Part shown: positions 21,370 through 32,999 of the stretch, in pieces | Layout of the letters: the number at the start of each line of letters is the position of its first letter | Numbering within the stretch: position 1 is the first letter of the stretch | Source: Neurospora crassa OR74A | Lineage: Eukaryota > Ascomycota > Sordariomycetes > Sordariales > Sordariaceae | DNA length: 64,000 nt | Direction of reading: 5' to 3' | NCBI RefSeq assembly: GCF_000182925.2 | Contig: NC_026507.1 | Location: 2,232,001 to 2,296,000, forward strand | Notes under the pieces: generated by a model | Told to the model about the DNA's origin: nothing | The model's input: the letters and a program-made list of their open reading frames with translations, nothing else | The model's database searches: none | Made by a program: the position numbers and the translations under genes

Positions 21370-24300
21370 ATAAAGATTGTAGTACCTATGTGTATTACTA
21401 ATGCGTTATTGATATTCTAATTAAATAATTATTTGGGTAAAGGATCTTCTTTTTTAATTAAATATAATATAATATAAAATAGATTATTAGTTTCTATAAA
21501 TAAAATTTTAATCGATATAGGAGTAGACGCCTATTTTATTATAAGCGATATATTTGCGAAAAGATTATAATATTTATAGTTGGAAATGTACGATAATTTT
21601 AAGCCCGGCTATATTACTCCTTATAAGTAAACTATACCCAACGTTATCTCGCGTATAATGAAGGGATATATAATTATATAAGGTTATAGATTCTTTAACG
21701 AATGGATAATTGTCCTACTAGGGTTAAGCTGCGATATAATTATTGGCCGAATTTGGTTGGAGTACTACCGGGTATTGGCTAATTATTACGACCGGTAATT
21801 ATATTTTCTTAATTCCCTAATCCCTACGTCCGATACTTGCAATTTAAGAATAGGTTAATAGAATTTGTTGAATAATTCCGAGTACTAGCGAAATATAGCC
21901 CGGCGAGAAGTCCTAATAGTTAGAGAAGATAAACGAAGGTTGGATAGAATATTATCCTATATATGATAAAATTATTAAAGAAAAGAAAAGGGAGTTGAAG
22001 AAGATATAAAAGAATTCGATAGGGTAATGGAGGAGATGTAAGGAGGAGGATTAGTAATGTTTAAGGTAGAAGAAGAAGTTTATATAAAAGAGGAAGGAGT
22101 AGTAGAATTTAGCTTTAAAAACGCCTCTTCTGTAGAGCGAGCCTTATAGAATTGTATTAGCGAGTTGGAAAGAACCTAGAGTACTCTCCCCCTTCCGAAA
22201 GCTACGGTTTTACCCAATAATAGACTTCTACCTTTAGATTGGCGCCCTAAGGAACTCTATACCGCTAAACATTGTATACGGGGGGTAGAAGTATCTTTAA
22301 TAGAGTAAATGGAGTGGGAATTATATGATAGTATCCGATATAAGTATATGTCTAAGGCTGAGATTGTTTAAATAGAATAAGTTATTAAAAAGGCTGGTAA
22401 GAAATAGAATTAACCTATTGCTATTTATTTATTGAATGATAAATAGGGGCTATACCGATTGAAGAAAATATTTAGCTAGGTTAAGGAACGGTTTAAGGAT
22501 ATAGTAGTTGTGAATATTGTAATATTTGAGTACTATCTATAATAGGGGGCTAAGGTTGAATCTATTAGTTTATATGAAATTAATGGCTTGATTGATAGCC
22601 TACGAAACCGAATGTTATTAATAGATAACGAAGAATATCGAACTCTAGTTTTAGAGAAACTCCCTAATAAATATTATAGTTATATTGACGTCTTTAATAA
22701 ATACGATTTTAATATTTTACCTAACTATAAGGATAAAGTAGATTATTAGATTATTTTGGAAGAGAATAAATCCCCTAGCGATTTAGGTTATAATTCGTTA
22801 TATAAAATAATTTTGGAGGAATTGGAGGAATATAGGAAATATATTACGGAGAACCTATAAAAGGGATTTATTGAGGCTAATTCGGCCTTATAGGCCGCTC
22901 CGGTACTATTCGTATTAATGGCGAATAGAGGATTGTAATTCTACGTTAATTATTGTAAGTTTAATGCCCTGTCTAAAAAGGATAGATATCCCTTGCCCCT
23001 TATTAACGAAACGTTAGTACGAATTGGTTAAACTAAAATATTTTCGAAGATCGATATACGGTAAGTATTCTATCGAATCCGAATGTACCTAGATTATAAG
23101 GATTTGACTACTTTCCGGACCCGGTATAGCGCTTATAAGTATAAGGTTTTACCTTTCGGGCTTACGGGCGGACCTTCGTCCTTTTAACGATTTATTAATG
23201 ATATTTTAGTAGATTATTTTAATATATTCTATAGCGCTTATATTGATAATATCTTGATTTATTCTGATAATGTAGAAGAGTATAACGATTATATGAAAAA
23301 GGTATTAATGAGATTGAGAGAAGCCGGATTACAAATAGATATTAAAAAATACGAATTAGGAGTAATAAAAACTAAATTCCTTGGTTTTATTATTGGTATT
23401 AACGGTATTTCAGTTGATTCCGATAAGGTAATAGCGGTTAAAGATTGGAAGTAACCTACTACGGTTAAGGGTATTTAAACCTTCTTAGGCTTTTGTAACT
23501 TCTATTGGAAATTTATTCGGGATTTCAATTGTATTACCCGACTGTTTACTAATTTTACTAAGAAGGACTCCCTATTTTAGTGGTTTGAATAATGTAATAA
23601 TTTATTTGTAAAATTAAAAGAAGCCCTACTTGTAGTACTAGTATTAGTGTACTTTGATTACGACCGAGAAATTAAAGTTGAGATAGATGTTTTGGATAGC
23701 GTTTGTGCTGGAGTAATAAATTAGAAATAGGACGACGGGGATTAGTATTTAGTAGCCTTCTATTCTGAAACGATAGGCCTAGCGGAATTCAATTATTTAA
23801 TTTATAATAAGGAACTATTGGCCGTAATCCGCGCTATTAAATAATAGAGATTAGAATTGAAAGGTGTTACCCTGTTTACTATTATTATAAATTATTAAAT
23901 ACTAAAATTCTTTAGTAGTAAACGTATATTTAATAAGAAATAAGTACGGTAGTTGGAATTGCTATTTGAATACCAATTCCGTATAATTTACTATCCGGAT
24001 AAGGAAAATCTAGCTGTAGACGCCCTATTAAAGAAATTAGAAGATTTTAAAATTATTAAAGTGAAGAAAGAAGATTAGTATACTTTACGGTTATTAAAGC
24101 TTAATAAGGAAGGTTACTTAATATTTACGGGAGATAAGGTAGAGACCCTAGTTACAAAGCTATACGTAGTCCTATTCTAAGGGGTAACCTTAATAACGAG
24201 GGAGGTGGAAGTTATTGTAGTACTAATTATAGGCGGACCTACTATATTATTGGAGATAGCGTTGATCGATAGAGTATTGACTTTAAATTGGGAATTGACT

Positions 24301-25870
24301 TCCTTAGCCTAGTATTGTAAAAGAACCTAATAAAACGATACCTCCTTCTCGATAGAGAATGGGCTATTCTATTGTAAGGGTAAATTGGTAGTCCCGGAGG
24401 ATGATAATATCCGTACCTACTTTATATAGGATATTTATTTATAAATAATTATCGCTTACCTAAGGAAAGTAAAGACTAGGAAATTGGTGTAGAAGTAATA
24501 TTAGTAGCCGACAATAACTTCCGATGTAGATAGATACGTAGCTAACTATTAGAATTGTAAGGCGTTTAAGCATTTATATAATAAGATTTTGGGTAAATTA
24601 TATTTGATACTAATCGAAGATGGTCGGCCTTGGAGGAGTGTTGTAGTTGACTTTAAATCGATGTTGGTAAATAAGAAAGGATATAACAATATATTAGTAA
24701 TAGTAGATTAGTTTTTAAAGATATCCTGGTATATACTATACTATAATTCGGTTATAGTAAGATAAATAGTAAAAATATATTATTAAGGACTATACTAGGT
24801 TTTCGGCTATTCGGATGAGATTATTAGTAACCGAAGTCTTTAATTTATATTAGATTTTATATAGGAGTTAGCTAAAATTTTAGGTATTACTTAGAAATTT
24901 AATAGCCTAAGCTACTCCTAGATAGTAGGGTAAGCGGAGGTAATAAATTAATATATTAATTAGCGGCTACGTTTATTTGTAAATTATAATTAAGATAATT
25001 AGTCAAAGATATTACTAGTATTGGATTCGGCGTAGGTAACGCTGCTGTATAAAAGCCTAAACGGGTTATCTCTATACGAGGTAGTTATAGGTTATTTAAT
25101 GCCTATATTATTCGATTAGTAAAGTCGAACCCGGCTTGTGGGTTTACTGGCTAGAGAAAAGATGAATCGCTTGGAAGTTCAATTTACGGCAAAGATTCTA
25201 TAGGACCTTTACGATAGGGTATTTTAAATTATTAATAAAGTTTAGGAGCAGTAGATTATTTAGGTTAACCGCTATCAACGAGATTTAGATTTTACTATTG
25301 GAGATAGAGTCTTTATTATTAAGAAATACTAATTGATTGATAAGCTTAGTAATAAATTCGATTTCCCTTAAATTAAGATATTCTATTGAATTAAAGCTAT
25401 AAAAGGATTCTCTTACGAATTAAAATTATTGTTGTTATAGAAGGGTTGAAAGGTATTTTATATGGAGCGATTTTGGAAAGATGATGGGAACCCCCTACTT
25501 GGTTAAGTAAGGTTGAATCCGGATAGTAAGGCTATTGAAGGGGAGGAGGAAGAATAGGAAGTTTGCTAGGTATTGTTGTTAAGGATTAGCGGGGGTAAGC
25601 TCTAGTATTAAATTGAGTGGAGGGGATAGGATTCGGACCTAGAATAGTACTTGGTAGAAGGCTTTAAAAATGTAGTAAAAGAGCTAAAACGGTATTACGA
25701 GGAGTATCTTAATAAGCTGGGCCTTCCTAAAAGACTATAGTAGTAGCTAGAGGACGTTTACGAGGAGTATAAGGATAATAATATTCCGGTAGTAGTAAAA
25801 AAGATAATAAGGAGGAGAAGAATTTGAGCTTATATTTTGATAAGTAGTGAGGATAGGACCTATCGTAATA
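21370..25870 (+). pseudogene. pol of Gypsy-1 (PR-RT-RH-IN-chromodomain), RIP-inactivated
   Basis: Protease: LIDIGVDAYFIIS (about 21510; LIDTGAD expected). Reverse transcriptase: TRYSAYKYKVLPFGLTGG (about 23120) and YIDN at 23239-23250 where YxDD is expected; 23254-23454 is still stop-free (LREAGLQIDIKKYELGV, TKFLGFI). RNase H: about 23640-24050 (YDREIKVEIDV). Integrase: zinc-binding region about 24370-24560 and core from about 24600 (GRPWRSVVVDFKSM). Chromodomain: about 25571-25710 (IEWRG-stop-DSDLE, YLVEGFKNVVKELKRYY). Chromodomains of fungal chromoviruses are thought to steer integration to H3K9-methylated chromatin; that this one did so is inference. Every domain has stops or changed catalytic residues. 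Confidence 0.92.
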
Positions 25871-26044
25871 AGTTAGCGACGATTATAGGACTACTTAGAT
25901 GATGTAGCGGTACTATAAGCCTACGCCCCAAGGGTAGACGTGTTTGGAAAGCGAAGCGTCGTGGGTTTAAAACAGGCTTGTGTTAAGAAAATTTTTTTGT
26001 ACTTTACAATAGATTTGGTTTTCGGCTCTGGGGCTGAGCCTTCC

Positions 26045-26062
26045 CGAGGGAGGGGGGGGTAA
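26045..26062 (+). other. polypurine tract of Gypsy-1
   Basis: GAGGGAGGGGGGGGTAA directly before the 3' LTR, the expected plus-strand primer. Confidence 0.8.
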
Positions 26063-26309
26063 TGTTATGGCCTAGAATTATGACTGCCCAGACGGGTCGT
26101 ATAGAGTGGTAGTCACGTGGTTGCGTGCCGCCTTCGCGGTGCACCCCGTATGACTAAGCAAAGCTGACGCGCACGTACTTAATCTCGTACAGCCAGCTCC
26201 CACTTGTGCACCTTTCCTACTTCTTCTTTCTTTAGCTTTAATATTGTATTTGAATTGCACTACAACCTCCTTGAGCTGGCTTACTCTCGTGATTGTGTGC
26301 GCTCTCACA
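26063..26309 (+). repeat. 3' LTR of Gypsy-1
   Basis: 247 bp, same length as the 5' LTR with only transitions between them. Ends CTCACA, then the CTAAT TSD. Confidence 0.95.
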
Positions 26310-26490
26310 CTAATCTTCTAATATTAATTACGTAGGGCTATTCTAGGGAACAGGAAATGTAAGATTGCTATAAGATGTACTATCTTTTAGTATTATTAAT
26401 GGTTGTTTTGTAAAAGGGTATATTATAAGGTATTTAATTAGGGTTTACGGAATAAATCGAGTTAAATTCCTTTTCTTTTTGTTTAAAGGC
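26310..26490 (-). repeat. repeat Y, copy 2, second part (in Copia-1)
   Basis: Continues the match to 15985-16146 (e.g. minus-strand GATAGTACATCTTATAG), showing Gypsy-1 inserted inside this repeat. It starts just after the Copia-1 RNase H end. Confidence 0.75.
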
Positions 26491-26499
26491 TGTTCAATT

Positions 26500-29400
26500 T
26501 CTTTTCTATACCTAATTTCTCCTTTTTGCCTAAAATTTATTTATATTTATAATATTAGTCTTTGTTCGAGTTCTAATTATTTAATAAAGGAAGTATATTT
26601 ATTTATTTTCAAAGGCTTTATTAATCCATCGGTAACTATATCTTCGCTTTTAATATAAATAATTTCAAACTCCTTTCTTTTAACTTATTTAATAATTTAT
26701 TTAAAGTGTATATTTATATAATAATTATGGCTAGGGACTTTTTAATTCAAAACCTAGTCCTTCGTATTTTTATTATCCGTATATAATATCCTTAGTAGTA
26801 GTTGTATAAGACCTAGTTCTTCTATTATTTAAGAGATCTACTATAGTAACTTTGCCGTTGGAACGAAGTTAGTAAATTCTACTTTGGTTGTACTAGTTGT
26901 AACAAAAGTTTGCTTTTTGGATTTCTAATATACCGGTCCTCCTATAAGAAATATAATATATCTTTTAATATTATAATAGGTTATTAGGTTATTTGCGAAA
27001 GATATATCCCCGAAAGTTTTTAAGTTTATATTTGTAGGGGATATTCTACTTTCTAATACAATACCTATATCCCTATTTTTAATGAGGTAGCGGAAAAGAT
27101 GTTTTATTATAGTAATTGAGTTAGTAATAGGGTTTATATTGGCTTTGTACAATTTATTAATAGTAAATATAATATTTAGTCTGGTACTTATAGATAAATA
27201 GTTTAAATTATTTGTTTTCTTAATGTATAATTTTTATTAATTTAGTAGTTCTTCTCCAATTTTATAATCTCCTACCTTTATATTATTCGGCTATAGTATA
27301 TTTACCCTATAGAGATCTTTGTATTCGAACTTCTTAATTAAGCTTCTTATATATTGTTTTTGTAATATAAATATTGTCCTTTCGCTTCGGTTTCTCTTAA
27401 TATTGAAACTTAGGAATATCTTTACTTCTCTTATATATTTAAGTTTGAAGTATTAGAGAAGTTGGTCCTTAATTTCGAGGATTACTACTATAGAAGGTAT
27501 TGCTATGAGAAAGTTATTAATATATAGTATAAAAAGTACTCTTTTCCCTTTATTATTAATTAGGTATATATTGTTGTTTATTAATTCGAAGCCTATATTC
27601 TTCAATATAGGTAGTAATGTATTGAATTAGTAGAGGGGATTGTTTTTAAAACTATATAACGCTTTTTTTAATAAGTAAACTAGGCGTTGTGGTCCTTTGG
27701 GTCCTTTCTTTAGCCCGGTTGGTTATTTAATATAGTATATCTTTCCTTCTAGAATTAGTATATTTAAGAATATAGTATTGAAGTTGAACTAGTGATATTT
27801 AAGGTTTAGGACTACTATAATAGCTAAAAAGATTTTTATGCTCGCTATATTAATAATAGCTGTATAAATATCCTTTATATCCTAAGAACCTTATTCGTAG
27901 TTACTATATATAACCCAATGAACTCTAGCTTCCTTTGTATTTAATTCAAAATTATCTTTCTCGTTATAAACCTATTTTCCCGGGAGAACCTCTATATAGT
28001 TTTCAAAGGTAACTAAATTATAAACCTTCTTATCTTCTAAAGCCTTTAATTGTTTTTCTATAGTTAATTTCTAATATATTGTGAAGTTAATTAATTTTCG
28101 TACCCTTCTATAGTTCTTAGGAATTCTTTAGTTTATATTGTATATTACTTTCGCTACTATAAAGTATAGTAGTTGAATATCCTTCTCAATTATACCTCTT
28201 TCGGGTAAGCCGTAGTAGAAAATTGGGGTTTCGCCTATTAGTTTATTATTATTATTAATTACGATCTATCTTCTAGTTAATATGTCCGATTGTAGTACTA
28301 CCTATTGTTTTAGTCTACTAATTCTTATTATTATTATTATTACTAGGCTTATAGTTTATTCCGGTAATTCTTTTTCTATAAACTTATTATTTTAGTCTAG
28401 CTTTATATCTTATTGTTCTAATAATACCTCTCCTAGTACTAATAAATCTCGCTATTAGTCTATTATTAAAATTGGAGGTCTTAATAATTTTAATAGGGTA
28501 TTAACTATAGGGTCCGGGGATGATTATTATTTTAAATTTCGTTTCGGTAGGATAGGTTCCTCCTTACTTAGGTTATCCGGCTTAATATAAAGGGAGTTGT
28601 TAAATGGTTTAAATTCTTTATTTTCTTTTTCCGAGTTAAGGAATAATTTAAATTTATTGTTATTTTATTCAATTGAATTTATTATACTAATATTAAATAG
28701 TATTATTCTCTATAATATTCGAGGTTATATTATAGTTTATTATTATACTATTCTTCTTGTTAAAGTTCGGGATTCTTTTATTAATATATAGGTCTATTAT
28801 TTTTATATTGGGGTTCGGGGTATGGAATCCTCTAGTTGGGATTTCGCGCTTATATTAATATTTAGGGATGATGGAGTTGGAGTTTATGATCTTTCTGGTA
28901 GCGGAATTTGTAATAGGATAAAGGGTTTTAATTCGGGACGCGGTATAATACTTGGGGAGGGTATTAGTAATTTTTATTGGCTGGTTGTTGTTGGTTTAAG
29001 ACCTATTACCTTATTAACGGGTAATTAGAGTTATCTTTGTTCCTTCAATCCTCCCTTTTTCGCCCTTTTAAATTCTATTCTCTATATTACTTTTATTAGT
29101 TTAAGTTTAGTTATTGTAATCTATACTTCCTTTCTGCTTTGTAAGACTTTATTTATATCCTTAATAAATGGATTGGAAAATACAATTATATAATTTAGTG
29201 CTTACTCTTCCGGTAATTGCTTATCCTTTAATTCTAGGAATTGTACTATATTAATTTTAATAAGTTTTTTATATTCCGGGTCCCAAATATAAAAGATTCT
29301 TCTATTTAGGTTCGTATATCCTACTAAGTATCTTCTTTTTAAATATTTAATAAATTTGTTATTTTAAACTCGTTTTTACTTTTTAATATAGTAATACGCT

Positions 29401-30560
29401 GTATAATAGTATATCCGAAGATGCTTAATATTCGGTTTGGGATTTGGGAAATTAGCAGTTCGATTAAGGATTCCGTATAGATTAATATATTTATTATTAA
29501 CTTTTATAGGAAGAAGATTTATAATTTTGATTACGGAGTTAACTACTAACGGCTATAATTTAATGGGAATACTGTATTGGATGATTGTAGTTCTCGTTTT
29601 TTCTATTATTATTCTCCCTGTTCGTTCTGGTGCGCTATTTATCTATAGGGTATATACCGGTGTTTTTATAATTTTAATACCTTTTTATCGTATTTATATA
29701 ATAACCTTATTGTTTTAAAAATCTTTGGAACCAAAGCCGAATTTAGTTCCTCGATTTATATTAAGTACCTTTACCTTCAAGCCTATTTAAAGTTCCACCT
29801 ATTTCTTCTATTCCTTGATTGTATTAAAGCTTTTACTTTTATCCCTTATACCTTTAATTTAGTAGAAACTTGATACTATGTATATAAAGTATATAATATG
29901 CTGTATACTTAAGTGGCCGGTTATATTATAATTCTATATATCAACCCTTACGAATTCTAGTGGTTTAGTAGCCACTGGGTTTGAAATTTTGTAAATTATA
30001 TCGGTTAATTTACTTCGGATGTAAGTACTGTATTCTTACCTTCTAGTATTAGCTAGTTTAATATTAGCGTCTTTGTAAGCTTTTAATACTTATTCTTTTC
30101 CTATATATATAAGTTTTTAATGTATTGTTTTATAGTTAATAGATGCTATTAGTGCTAATTTAGGTACTTAGGCTTTATACCTCTTATTGATATTTGGTAG
30201 TAGTATAGTTAGTAGTACCGGTAGATTTGTAATTTAGTTGCATTGGACTTCTTCTTACTTCTTTTTGAATATTATTTTATTGGTTTCTATTGATTATACT
30301 ATACTGCTATTAAGGAGACCCGTTATTATAATTAGATTGGTTAGCGTCGATGGGGCAAGGATTATATCTCTAATTTCAACTAATATCCTCCTTCTTATTA
30401 TCGTAAGCAAGTTCAGTTCCACTACTCTAATATAGTAAGATCTAGTCTTATTACTATTACCGATTTAATGAGTAATTAGTTTAGGTAGGGGATATAGTTC
30501 TATAAACTATTTAATATTGTTAAATATATTAGACCTACTACTATTATCGATTAATATTAT
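26500..30560 (-). pseudogene. pol of Copia-1 (IN-RT-RH), RIP-inactivated
   Basis: Order on the minus strand is integrase before reverse transcriptase, the Ty1/Copia order. Integrase: KPLEFVRVDI then VKVLNINRGTKFGF (about 29970-29740). Reverse transcriptase (RVT_2 type) about 28085-27270: LKALEDKKVYNLVTFENYIE, PTGLKKGPKGPQRLVYLLKK (stops read as Gln); active site YINN at about 27512-27523 instead of YVDD. RNase H: about 27150-26560, including IKHLFRYLIKNRDIGIVLES and DGLIKPLKINKYTSFI near the end. A 75-codon stretch (26925-27152) is still open. Catalytic Asp changed to Asn fits G-to-A mutation. Confidence 0.9.
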
Positions 30561-30599
30561 GTTTCGAGTTACGGTAATTGCCTTAGGAGTTTGTTAGAT

Positions 30600-31786
30600 T
30601 TTAATAAAATTATATTAAATGCTATTTATTTAATAAGTAAATTTTAAAACCGTTAGGAGTTCTAATAAAAATCCTCCTTATTCTAATTATTATTAAAGGA
30701 TAATCCTCTAAAACTAAAAAGTAGGTTGGAGTTAATACCCGAAGTAGTAGGAGGGTTATTAATATTAGTATTATTACCGGCGACTGCTATAGTAGTACTA
30801 CCGGTACCCTTCTTAAAGTTTATAGTTCTTACTTTATTCTTCTAGGTATCCGGGGCTTTATTGGGATTACATTACCAATAGTCGAGAGTGCCAGGGACTT
30901 AGTGATAATTATAGGGGTAATACTTCAAGCTTTTAAAAATCTTCTTCTAGTAAATATTGTAATTAATGAATTTAAGACTGTTATTCTCTTTAGTTTTAGT
31001 CTCCTTTACCGTATCCTTAGTATTGATTTCAACTTTAGCTGCAACCAAATTGGTATAATTCTTTTAAGTATTGATTAGAGTAGATAGACGAGCCAAGAAA
31101 GAGATAGTAATTAGTTCGTTCTTGTTTATATCCGCGGCTTATAATATGGCCTTGGTAGGGAACGAATGCTTGATAGTATTGAAAAGGTTAATAAATTCGA
31201 CAGTATCATCGATCTTATATCTAACATCCTTCATACGCTTACGTAGCGCCTGCTAGCGTATTAAAAATACTTCGAGGATTGTAAATGTAGTGTATTTAAT
31301 GGTTTGATATCTATTGAGGATATTACTCTTAGCCTCGTTCGTAATATTAGAGATACTACTTTTAATGAAGTTAAATAGATACTTAGGATTATTATTATCT
31401 TTGTCCTAACCGTTAATAGATAGGGTATTCTAAACCTTTTCGTTACGGATCGTAGAATAAATTATAGCTATAACCTTAGTATAATCTATTTACTATTGGT
31501 ATAAACGCTTCTTATCCTCTAATTTAGTCGTATTAGCGATAGTAGGTTCGGGGATATTACTAGTAATATAATACTTGAGGCCTTAGGAAGCAAGCTCAAT
31601 CTTGAGGGTATAAGCCTATACTTCCAAATTAGATTCGCCTTTTAAGGTAATTAAGGTAGTAGCGTTAAAAGATATATTAATATTTTTATTGTTATTGAAA
31701 TTGTATAATAGATCTTAATTATCTATATTTTCGGTTGTTGAAATAGTATAAAGGTAAGTATATCTCGAATTACTTACGATTTTCAT
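30600..31786 (-). pseudogene. gag of Copia-1, RIP-inactivated
   Basis: ATG at 31786 (MKIVSNSRYTYLY), followed by a gag (UBN2-like) protein: YTLKIELASQGLKYYI, LINGQDKDNNNPKY-like text (about 31400) and SNILNRYQTIKYTTFTILEV. The C-terminal part (about 30990-30900) keeps a degraded Cys/His cluster, SLKYYPYNYHQVPGT, where Cys now reads Tyr. Only a few stops (TAG/TAA for Gln/Trp) up to the polar tail at about 30600. It lies about 280 bp inside the 5' LTR. Confidence 0.8.
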
Positions 31787-32064
31787 CGATCCTATTATTT
31801 AATACGTTCTTATTCTTATTTATTGCTTGACAAATGTATTTAGGGATTTATAAAAGGAGAAGGGGACTTATATAATCTTAGATTAATTCGTACTCAAAGG
31901 ATATTACTCGTTATCTTGTTCCTTAGTGATTCGCGCTCTAATAGTGTCGCTTGTCGTCTTGTTCTTGGGGACCTGCGCTCGAAGAGTGTCGCTTGTCGTC
32001 TTGTCGGTTTTAGGATATTTGAATAGCTTCGCGTAGTATTGCGATATAAAATATTGTGTGTAGA

Positions 32065-32076
32065 GGGCTCATAACC
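32065..32076 (-). promoter_or_regulatory. primer-binding site of Copia-1 (half-tRNA iMet type)
   Basis: In element sense GGTTATGAGCCC lies directly after the 5' LTR. Its complement GGGCTCATAACC is the anticodon stem-loop of initiator tRNA-Met; CAT is the anticodon. Drosophila copia is primed at this internal tRNA site. Confidence 0.8.
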
Positions 32077-32255
32077 TCTTGGATTTGTGGGTATAAGAAG
32101 TGTGATAATTGTGTTAAGCTAAGGACTAGAAAGGAAAAATTTGTAGAGGGTTAAAATACATAGTGGTGGCGCCCTAATGGGCCCCACATGTGGGTAAGCT
32201 GTTCGGTCTAGCTAGTGAATGGCATCTGGGCTCCACACTCCGCACCACCACAACA
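32077..32255 (-). repeat. 5' LTR of Copia-1
   Basis: 179 bp; minus strand TGTTGTGGTGGTGCGGAG...CCAAGA. The better-preserved copy; followed by TSD TATAC. Confidence 0.92.
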
Positions 32256-32260
32256 TATAC

Positions 32261-32469
32261 TGTAGTATAGTACCCTCCCTATTTTCCTTATCTTTATAAT
32301 AGTCAAAATCTTTAGTTTTAATCATTATTACCCTATTAAGGTTTGACTTCTTAATAAAGCCTTGTATATTAATATAACTATTTCGGTCTATTCGCTAAAA
32401 GGATTGCTGTTGGTTATTTAAGTCTTTGAAAGTTAGATATAAATAGGAATACCGTCGTTTAATAGTAGC
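32261..32469 (-). pseudogene. MULE-A transposase, short piece between Copia-1 and Gypsy-2
   Basis: 209 bp left of the original MULE-A sequence between two TSDs. The minus strand reads ATIKRRYSYLYLTFKDLNNQ and SNLNRVIMIKTKDFDYYKDK, fitting the position between the N-terminal and catalytic pieces (MULE-B reads LLTYKDLHNIRQRFY here). Assigned mainly from position. Confidence 0.6.
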
Positions 32470-32704
32470 TGTGAGGGCGCACACAATCACGAGAGTAAGC
32501 CAGCTCAAGGAGGTTGTAGTGCAATTCAATATAATATTAAAGTTAAAGAGAGGAAGAGGAAAGGTGTAAAGGTGAGCTGGTTGCGTAGGGTTTTGTAGTA
32601 TGTACGCGCCAAGCTCTATTAAAGTATAGTGGGGTACACGGTAAAGGCGCGCTACTACGTGACCTCTGGTACCTCTTAGGCAATTGTAGTACTAAACTAT
32701 AATA
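32470..32704 (-). repeat. 3' LTR of Gypsy-2
   Basis: 235 bp; plus strand starts TGTGAGGGCGCACACAATCA and ends ACTATAATA (ACTATGACA in the other copy). Differences from the right copy are transitions. Confidence 0.92.
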
Positions 32705-32722
32705 TTACCCCCTCCTCCCAAC
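32705..32722 (-). other. polypurine tract of Gypsy-2
   Basis: Plus TTACCCCCTCCTCCCAAC: GGGAGGAGGGGGTAA in element sense, directly before the 3' LTR and very like that of Gypsy-1. Confidence 0.8.
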
Positions 32723-32999
32723 GAAGGTTTAGCCCTAGAGCCGAAAAGAACTAATTAATACAAAAATTTTTTTTTCTTAATACAAGCCTATTTTAAACCT
32801 ACAACGCTTCGCTTCCCAAGTACGTCTACCCTCGGAGTAAGGATTTATAGTTCCACTATATTATCTAGCTAGTCCTACGATCGTTGCTAGTTTATTAGTA
32901 ACGCCCGTAGTCCCTTCGTTTATAAACGCCTATTATTAATTATATCTCTTCCTTATTATTTTTATTATTATTACCGGAATATTATCTTCTTTATAATTA

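Larger units (their letters stand above)
17971..26309 (+). mobile_element. Gypsy-1: chromodomain LTR retrotransposon nested in Copia-1
   Basis: LTRs of 247 bp (17971-18217 and 26063-26309), TG...CA ends (the 5' copy ends TA), and identical 5-bp TSDs CTAAT (17966-17970, 26310-26314). Internal order is gag, protease, reverse transcriptase, RNase H, integrase, chromodomain, the Ty3/Gypsy order. I count about 15 differences between LTRs, all transitions and about ten of them CpA/TpG. It is the youngest layer of its stack (Helitron-B > MULE-A > Copia-1 > Gypsy-1). Protein text shows it is a relative of Gypsy-2. Confidence 0.95.
17270..32255 (-). mobile_element. Copia-1: LTR retrotransposon carrying nested Gypsy-1
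   Basis: Two 179-bp LTRs (17270-17448 and 32077-32255) are flanked by identical 5-bp TSDs, TATAC at 17265-17269 and 32256-32260. Order on the minus strand: 5' LTR, primer site, gag, integrase, reverse transcriptase, RNase H, repeat Y, polypurine tract, 3' LTR. Gypsy-1 with its CTAAT TSD lies between RNase H and the 3' LTR. Without Gypsy-1 the element is about 6.6 kb, longer than Copia-2 (6.1 kb); the excess is close to repeat Y. Confidence 0.92.

Noticed and set aside
28597-29718. Plus-strand open frames at 28597-28791, 28822-29028 and 29437-29718
   Set aside because: Antisense to Copia-1 pol; hydrophobic artefacts of AT-rich sequence.
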